Shown piece after piece: positions 56,765 to 64,000 of a stretch of 64,000 nt of DNA. This stretch comes from Prinsepia uniflora (taxonomy: Eukaryota; Streptophyta; Magnoliopsida; Rosales; Rosaceae). Where the stretch lies: assembly GCA_032719365.1 (NCBI GenBank), contig CM064870.1, positions 38,224,194-38,288,193 on the forward strand, given 5' to 3'. The notes below the pieces were generated by a model. It saw nothing but the letters and a program-made list of their open reading frames with translations. It had not been told where the DNA came from and did not search any database. Both the position numbers and the translations under genes were made by a program. The first letter of the stretch is position 1. Every line of letters begins with the position of its first letter.

Positions 56765-59700
56765 ATCTAACCGCCTTAAAAAAAATTTCTTCCTCAAAAT
56801 TTAAATAGAAATGACACCAAAGTATTACAATCATAAGATCATGCTCTTTCTAGGGGTAGTCTAACTAAACCACGTGAGTAACTGGGGTACTGGCTCAACA
56901 TTACTCGAGCCATGTTCAGGAACCGCACTCAACCACATCTTAAAAAATCTAAAATACCAGTACACCTTTCTGGGATTGGTCCCTACTAGTCGGACAGAGC
57001 TAATCATCAATGCAATCTCTAATTACGATGCACAATAATAGCATACCTACACTTGTCCTCTGAACCTCATTCGTCAAGATCTCAGTAATTTAGTCATCAC
57101 CCAAGATGAATGTAACCAACAATCACTTATGTTTCAGTTTTTGTAACCACAGACCATAATACTTAGAGCCATGTCAATCATAAACCTTCCTAAAATAAAC
57201 TGGCCCCATATTGTCCATGTCTATATACACTGGATCAACACAGATTATTTAGACCCTGATATTAGAAATGTCAAAATTAAAGTCAATAAATTAACCATAT
57301 AATCTGCAGTACTCAGATACTAATCTTAATAACCAAACTGCATAAAGCACCTCAAAATTTGTATTAAACATTGTCTGAGTCACATACTAGCACGTATTAC
57401 AAACATAGCCCATAAGTTAAATCACAGTAGCCCTATGACCAGGTTGAACCCAATCTCAACTCAATATCAATCACGCTATACAACAGTACTTCGCATATGC
57501 TAGTATCCAAGTATCGACCGTTTGGAAACTTCCTTACATTCAACTTTTTGAGATAATACATCATTATAACAGCAGACGCTATTCACGGACTAAATCACAC
57601 GAACATCACAATTCAATTCAACCCTGAATTTACACTTCTAGCCAAGACATTACCGAACCAAAAGTAACTCAAGTACCATTTCTAGAAAATTCCACTAAAT
57701 ATTTGTATCTGAACCAAGCAAAACTTATTTAATACCAATACTTTACTTAACACCAAGATCAAACTTAACCAACCTAGGCCTGCAACCATAACTTGGGTTT
57801 CCTTCCGAACTCACATTCATTATATTGGACTATTGCCAACAATTTCACTTCCCAACTTTCTACCAAAGTTCTCAAGTAAGGCTTCTTTCAAGTCGCAATT
57901 CCATGGTCCTATCCTGTATCTTGGTTCTAAATCAATATCCAAAACACTACACCATTGCCTGATTCAAGAATAAAATATTTTCATCGTTATTTGTTCTTAG
58001 TTAAACATAGGGTTTCCAGAAAGGTGGTAGAATACTTTTTTTTCCTTAACTCCAAGATTATAACCAACACTCTGAAGTAAAAGTATACAACTTCTCAAAT
58101 TTCCCTTCACTGCTTATCCTTCCCTTTTTCACATCTACTAAACCACATGATACTTTCTGTCACGTTTCCCATATCTGGATAATCCTCTAAGTTAATTGTC
58201 TATCTGTGGGTGAATAACAATACGAACACGTAAAACCTTTCTAAAACACTTCTATCATTCTACCATAATCTTGATTAAATCTTTGGATCGTAGTCAAACA
58301 TAATTAACCCCCCATATAACCAATCCATGTTCAACAACACATAAATTCACACATTTCATGCAATTTCAACTGTTCGCATATTAATCCATGTGAAAAATTT
58401 CTCTTACCGGTAAGAGTTAGACTAACTTATAAATCCATCTACAATCAACCAGACACTATCATAACTTCTCGAGATTCTCAGAAGTTCCATCATTAAGTGA
58501 ACCCGACAGCTATTCAGGATTCATAACATCTCCCAAAATGAATCATGTAAGTTTAAAACAAAGCATTCACAGATGTTCTACTCCAAGTATGATTCTCTAC
58601 ATAAACTTCCTTATGGTCTGTGAAATCTTGCACGTACATCTAAGGAATCATACCTTTAAATCTTTAACTATTATTTCATGTTCCAAGCCATATGTGAGAT
58701 AGTCTAACTCACAAGGTTTTTGAGGTCCCATACATCATAACCCTCTTATCTCCAAACATCCTCAGTTTTATATACGTGTTAGCATACAATGAAACATAGA
58801 CAAACAGTCAATCAAGTCTTACATCACAAGTCATTATCCATGAGACCACAATAATCATCACACACTCTTAAGATGACCCTCAATTTCAATAAATCTAAGC
58901 ATCGTCCTCGTGGTCACCTTCAAGAACTTCTCACATTCTAGTCAACAAGAACAAGTAACAGTGTACCCCCACTTCAAGGTACGACACTATTCCTTTTTGT
59001 GACTCAATATCCAATTCGTAAACGATGTAACGTCTGAGGTTTCATTTCCTTCATATTCCCCAAATTCGGGGCTTCTCTTTCACCCCTGTTTTCAACTTCC
59101 TTGCCCACAAATAACAACGCTATAGTCGTACAGAATTTCTTGTACTATTCCGCCAATCCCCTAAAACCTCTTAACTTCCGTTGCCATCTCTTTGCCTCGG
59201 TCTTATAGGGGATCCATACTAGTTTCATTAATCGATAATACATATCTCATAGAAGTACACTCGTCAATTAAAACTAACACATACTAGATGTACACACAAT
59301 GGATCTCCCCATTAATGTAATGACCCTTATTAAATTCATAAACACTCCTAGGGGACCATCACTAGGAATTCACAATAACCTTATTAAATTCATAACCTTA
59401 TCTCGATTGAAGGATCACATCCTTACTCGACTTATAATATCCAAATCATAGTTCAATTTTCGAAAGGTATCTAACCTCTCCCATTTTTCAACAAATGATG
59501 TGTCTAAGGCAGGGGGTATTTGTATCAACATTTCTACCTTTCGGCTTTACTTGGGTCCTAATTCTTAACTTCGACTCTTTCTCGAGTCTTAGATATCTAT
59601 ACTCACATCCAAACCATAACTACCATAATTAGATATCATGAGTCCTAGTAGAGTCCTAATTCAATATTCACAATCCAAACCAGTACTAATAAATATAATT

Positions 59701-59934
59701 GTTAACCAAAACATAAACCATGCCTCAGATCTGACAGAAGGCCTTTCATTACGTTAATCCTCAAACCATTATTCAAACCAAGGAAACTTATTCTTTTATC
59801 TCATCCGGGTCCAACATATCTACAATTACAATAGCTTTCACCACTGAACTCACTTACTAGGTCGTGCATGAGGCTCACATCTCAAAGGTATGACCATTGC
59901 AAGTACAACTTAAACCTAAACTCTAATACCAAGT
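56765..59934 (-). mobile_element. Internal region of non-coding element B
   Basis: 3.17 kb between a polypurine tract (ATCTAACCGCCTTAAAA on +) with stem AAATTT / AAATTT (56783-56788 and 56797-56802) and a decayed primer site ACTCTAATACCA (59920-59931). No frame of note on either strand and no gag-pol resemblance. It parallels the 3.4-kb internal region of element D, so it is probably another non-autonomous Tekay derivative. Confidence 0.72.
59920..59931 (-). other. Decayed primer-binding site of element B
   Basis: ACTCTAATACCA against GCTCTGATACCA in the inner element; both changes are G to A on this strand. It lies 3 bp from the LTR. Confidence 0.75.
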
Positions 59935-60647
59935 TGATAGGACCCTACCATGACATCACCTTGAAAACTACACCCGAGCCCTGGTCCCGTATGACAAGTA
60001 AACATAAATACAAAATTTACCCTCAAAACTTGTCGGACAAGGGATATTCAATTCTAGCCAGTTCATGCCTCCGCCCCTAAAACAGGTTTTATTCCCTTGA
60101 AACAGCCCTAAAGATTTCAAAACAACATGTGAGTGGACATAAAAATAAATATTATAAAATATCGTTTCAAAAACAGAAGTAATGCACCATCCATTTTATA
60201 AAACTATGCATACACATGATAAATTCTCAAATCTTGATAAATCAGATAGAAAACAAGTAGCCTCGAAACATGTGCAAATACAAAAAATCCAACCAATCAG
60301 AAAATAAGTTAACATATTAAGGACTGTAACCACAATCACAATGAACCAACCCCTCCTCAATGCCAAAATCTAAAAAATATCATATAAGATCCACACTACT
60401 GGTAGGCCAACCACTTGGGAAAACAATGCACAGCTCTAGACTTCCGTGTGCCACTCGAGAAAAAAGAGTCAAGCTCTGAACGTCCGACTGTGGACCGACC
60501 TAGGAAATAGAACCTAGCTCTGGACATCTGGGTCCTAGCCCAAATAACTATCTCCAAAAAACAGAGCCTTGCTCTGGACGTTTGAGACAAATTAATCGCT
60601 CAAGAAAACGAAGCCTAACCTAGGGCATCTGAGCATCAATCACAACC
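59935..60647 (-). mobile_element. 5' LTR of element B, first part
   Basis: Starts TGATAGGACCCTACCATGACATCACC (minus-strand LTR end). It has GTGAGTGGAC at 60129-60138 and AGAGC-CTT-GCTCT at 60563-60575. It is interrupted at 60648 by element H; the rest lies beyond the window. Confidence 0.75.
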
Positions 60648-61554
60648 CGACAAGACCCATCCCAATCCCCCTGGATTATCGTGGTATGTGCCTGCTCTTG
60701 TCTGATACCACGCGCCAGATAAGGAATAAAATCGTAACCCGCTGGAGGTTATCTAGAGTACGACAGGATCTGTGGCGACATGTGATGTCTCGACCTCTAC
60801 TACAGCTCACATCAGTGATCAACCTAAAGGGTATCAAAAACCATTAAAACTGTGAGTGGACAAAAATAACAGTTTATAAAAGCAGTGTATCGAAAATGAC
60901 ATTTATACCCTTCACGTAACAGCATGCATGCATCATAAAGCAGTATTTCAAATACTTTCCAAAAAGAAAGTCGTATTGCTTTTCAATTCAAATTCAATAA
61001 AAACATGGCTTAGTCAAAGCCATTTCCTTAGTAGGGTCTCAACACAAAACCAAATCAAACAGGGTCTCAACCCAAATCAAATCATACAGGGTCTCAGCTC
61101 AAATATAAACCACGGGGAATCTCACCTATCATCATCACCATTTTCATCAGCATCAGTCACGATTCCAATCCCAGCAACGCGTGCCCATAAGCTAGAGGAC
61201 TGCTATGATCTTGAGCTTATCGCTGTGACCACATCACCGGCAGACAATCACCAGATCGTTGTGAACATATCATCGAGTGATCTCATATACCACACTCTTG
61301 AGTCAAACCTCCCTCAGTTGCCGCCTCTCTCGGCTGCTCGACAACAGGCGCATCGTGACTTCTCCATACCTCAGAGGCGAGCATTATCTCTAGAGTGCTC
61401 TCCAGGGAAACATATTCACCACTGGAGGCCCTCTAATAAAATCCGAGTCTTTAAAATCAAAATCATAACATTATTAACAGGGACACAAGCCCGGATATCA
61501 TCAATAGGGGCGCAAGCTAGAAATATCATCAAATAGGTAACAAGCCCGGAAACA

Positions 61555-61659
61555 GTGTCTACTGACACTTCATAACCCAGGATTCCTTGAATCCTATCAA
61601 TCCACAACTACGTCTCGTGCCCGAATCATCTTTTATAAATTCAGGATTCCTCAAATCCT
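61555..61659 (-). repeat. Hairpins in LTR H
   Basis: GTGTC-TACT-GACAC (61555-61568), AGGATTC-CTT-GAATCCT (61579-61595) and AGGATT-CCTCA-AATCCT (61643-61659). Position in the LTR matches the arrays of other families. Confidence 0.68.
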
Positions 61660-61909
61660 ATCAAATCCACAACTGTGTCTCATGCTCGAAATATCTTTCA
61701 AAATCTCAAAATTGGGTCACAGCTCGATATATCTCACGTTTGACTATACTCTAAGTCAAACCATAAATCAACTAGGTCATACGACCGAAGGATATTTCTA
61801 AATTTGAAAACCATTTCATTTTCTAAAATCCACTTTGACTATCATGCTAATAAAGGTTTAAATCAACTGAGACTAATACGTGAATAATGATTTCACGCAG
61901 TGAATAATG

Positions 61910-62210
61910 ATTTCAGGCATTCACGTGAAATCGTTCAAAACGGTAAATCAACTCAGTTTCACACCTCTCCATGAAACTGTCAAATCATATAAATTACATG
62001 CACGTATAAAACACGGTCAAAGCCCATGCAACATATAAAATATAAATCTCAAAATACGTGATTTCAGGCATTCGCGTGAAATCGTTCAAAACGGTAAATC
62101 AACTCGGTTTCACACCTCTCCATGAAACTGTCAAATCATATAAATTACATGCACGTATAAAACACGGTCAAAGCCCATACAACATATAAAATATAAATCT
62201 CAAAATACGT
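61910..62210 (-). repeat. 151-bp tandem duplication in LTR H
   Basis: 61910-62060 and 62061-about 62210 are near identical. Differences seen include TTCACGTGAA against TTCGCGTGAA, CTCAG against CTCGG, and CATGCAAC against CATACAAC. The first copy has the palindrome TTCACGTGAA with a G-box-like CACGTG core. Confidence 0.85.
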
Positions 62211-63204
62211 GCATATTAGTATTTTCTACAAAAATTCCCAATCATAGTCAAAACATGTGTAACCATTGCATCTAAAACCAAGTTCATAAAACATATAAAA
62301 CATTCATGCATGCATCATATTTATAAAGAAACGGTCCACTCACAGACCATCCAAGCTGCGTACTCCGAACCGGTGCAGTATGCCATTCCGGGGCTAATCC
62401 ATACTCTCCGGGACGTCCGGACCTATCCAAGCTCGACCCGTACGACCAATCTTCAAACCACCAACTAGGGCAGCTCAGTCCTCCATTGCTGTCCATTTTT
62501 TATCCTACGAACTCTTCCAACCTCAGAAAACTCCACCCAATCATCAGAATCGTTCCCAAACGTCCTAAAACCCAAATTCGAATTTCAAATTAAAAAGGGT
62601 TTTATGTTTACCTTCTCTCGTGGCTTCCTCCACCATCTAAGGCAGCCCTTCCGTTCCTGCCACCATCTCTCATCCTCCCTCACTTTCTCTCTCTTTCCAT
62701 CTGGTGCAAAGAATGAAGAAGATGATGGTTGTGGGGATGGGTACGGTTTGAGGAAGAAAAATGAAAATGAAGATGATGAATGATGCATGTATGTGTATGG
62801 GTTTTGGGCCAAAGGATGAGTGACACTTTTCACTCATCTATTGGTGAAGGCCAGATCTTTTGGGCCCACTAAAGACAAACCCAAAAGTCAATTCTTGTAA
62901 AACGTGCAATCGTAAATAGTTTCCAGAACCTTTTGTGACCCGTAACATTCCCATATGAAGTCCGATTTCGACGCGCCGCCTGTCTACGGACTCGTATCGT
63001 CTCAATCTATGTATCAATCCTCGATCCACATGCATTGGACCTCCCAGCTCAAAAGTCAACTTTTTTCCCTTCACAAGTGTAAAATCATCATTTTACCCCA
63101 GATCATCTAATAATCCTCGGTTAATCGTGATTAGTCCTTACTTCATCCTTAATAATCCATCATTAACCTTAAGTAATCCCGTAAATTTGGGATGGGTCCT
63201 TACA

Positions 63205-64000
63205 ATATACCCTGCTTAAAATAATTTCGTCCTCGAAATTCCAACCGAACTAATCCACCGTGGAAATCCAATCTTGCCTCCAACCCGAGGTACACCTCCA
63301 ACATTTATCCACAGTACTCAACCCTAACCAAATGTCACTCGACATCAACCACAATCTAATGGTCAAAGCATAGATTCAGCTCATCTTCTGTGACCGTATT
63401 CACTAGTGACCTGTCCTCACTGGAAATCCCAACACTCAACCTCAAGTCTCGAGCGAGGCATCGACGCTTGTCGATCTCACCTGTCCTACACTCATGTTCA
63501 GCTGACAATCCAGGCTGACAATCTTGCTATACCAAGCTGACATCATACCAAACTGACAACTTATTCAGTTTTCTAGCCTAACGATCATTCTCAACTGAAA
63601 GTCTAGGCCGACAATCCTGCTATACCAAGCTGACATCACATGCCTTGTCTCACAAGACGGTCTCCAACCGTTACTCATACCCATGACGTCCAACAGTACG
63701 CTTCTATTTTGCAACTATGATCTTGAATCGATCTAGAGTCTCAACATCGTATCTCGTGTCACTCTACGACCAACACTGTGATGCTGACTCGTCACAGTCT
63801 CAATTGTCATCTCACTCATCCCCTCGGTACACAACCGACATCGCACTTATCCCGAGTGTACCTGAACCCCATTGAATACTTGTTCTAGTAGAGATAATCA
63901 CATATAAAAACACCAGGGTTCCTCTCGCCCATCATGGCCCTGAGCTCCATGCTCACACAATCACTGACCCTCTCAAGCCACTCTGCACTAGTGGACAATA
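63205..64000 (-). mobile_element. 3' internal region of element H, runs off window
   Basis: Starts (minus sense, reading leftward) with stem AATTTCG / CGAAATT (63223-63229 and 63234-63240) and a weakly purine-rich tract next to the LTR. About 800 bp with no coding frame, unlike the gag-pol end expected of an autonomous element, so H is probably also non-coding; most of it is outside the window. GCTGACATCA/CTGACAATC-type short repeats occur at 63495-63640. Confidence 0.6.

Larger units (their letters stand above)
60648..63204 (-). mobile_element. 3' LTR of element H
   Basis: About 2,557 bp, ending GGGTCCTTACA at 63204 (TGTAAGGACCCATCCC on the minus strand). The left end has decayed to CGACAAGACCCATCCC. 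It carries GTGAGTGGAC (60852-60861) and GTCCACTCAC (62334-62343), hairpins at 61555-61659, and a 151-bp tandem duplication at 61910-62210. The 202-codon + frame at 60928-61536 lies inside the LTR with no family resemblance, so I do not call it a gene. Confidence 0.8.

Noticed and set aside
60928..61536. 202-residue + strand frame
   Set aside because: It lies inside the minus-strand LTR H, has no domain, and its sequence is driven by LTR repeats (CAGGGTCTCAAC).
1..64000. tRNA genes or centromeric satellite arrays
   Set aside because: Only tRNA-complementary primer sites were seen; no cloverleaf, and no monomeric satellite tandem of the 150-180 bp class beyond the two-copy repeat in LTR H.

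Overview
The window is plant nuclear DNA, most likely repeat-dense heterochromatin of a eudicot-type genome; I cannot name the species. No intact host gene was found. The evidence is wall-to-wall Ty3/gypsy LTR retrotransposons: Tekay/Del-type chromoviruses with an initiator-Met tRNA primer site, an Athila-type element with a tRNA-Asp primer site, and a Tat/Ogre-like gag. There are also a Cassandra TRIM LTR with a 5S-like promoter and a decayed PIF/Harbinger-like region.

Layout. 1-19899: an outer Tekay element on the + strand (5' LTR 1-2466, truncated by the window edge; broken gag-pol 2597-7037). Its 3' LTR is split by a very young minus-strand Tekay element at 7170-17207. That inner element has 2,732-bp LTRs differing at three sites seen, a CTTTT target duplication, and a gag-pol broken only by one TAA. 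19900-21696: tail and LTR start of a third element. 21697-26823: Athila LTR, primer site, leader and decayed gag. 26824-38936: Tekay-like LTR fragment C, then a non-coding element D in an LTR-internal-LTR-internal arrangement. 38931-39720: Athila RT remnant. 39720-42130: mobile-domain-like and coiled-coil remnants. 42592-48045: minus-strand Tat/Ogre-like gag region split by a complete solo LTR (43347-46540, target duplication AGTGT). 49370-53110: duplicated and inverted LTR fragments. 53110-55800: Harbinger-like remnant. 55820-56075: Cassandra LTR. 56076-64000: two further minus-strand non-coding Tekay-like elements (B and H), one inside the other.

How the parts work together. The inner element is the only near-complete source of Gag, protease, RT, RNase H, integrase and chromodomain. 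Elements D, B and probably H keep LTRs, primer sites and/or polypurine tracts but no proteins, so they look like non-autonomous passengers.

The most interesting signal is structural and shared by unrelated LTR families on both strands. (1) An array of short hairpins with compensating stem changes lies in the 3' third of the LTR. (2) Many LTRs have a GTGAGTGGAC / GTCCACTCAC long-range pair flanking that array and coinciding with putative intron ends. (3) A co-varying stem-loop lies directly 5' of the polypurine tract in six elements. All three were read by eye and need alignment, folding and RNA data.
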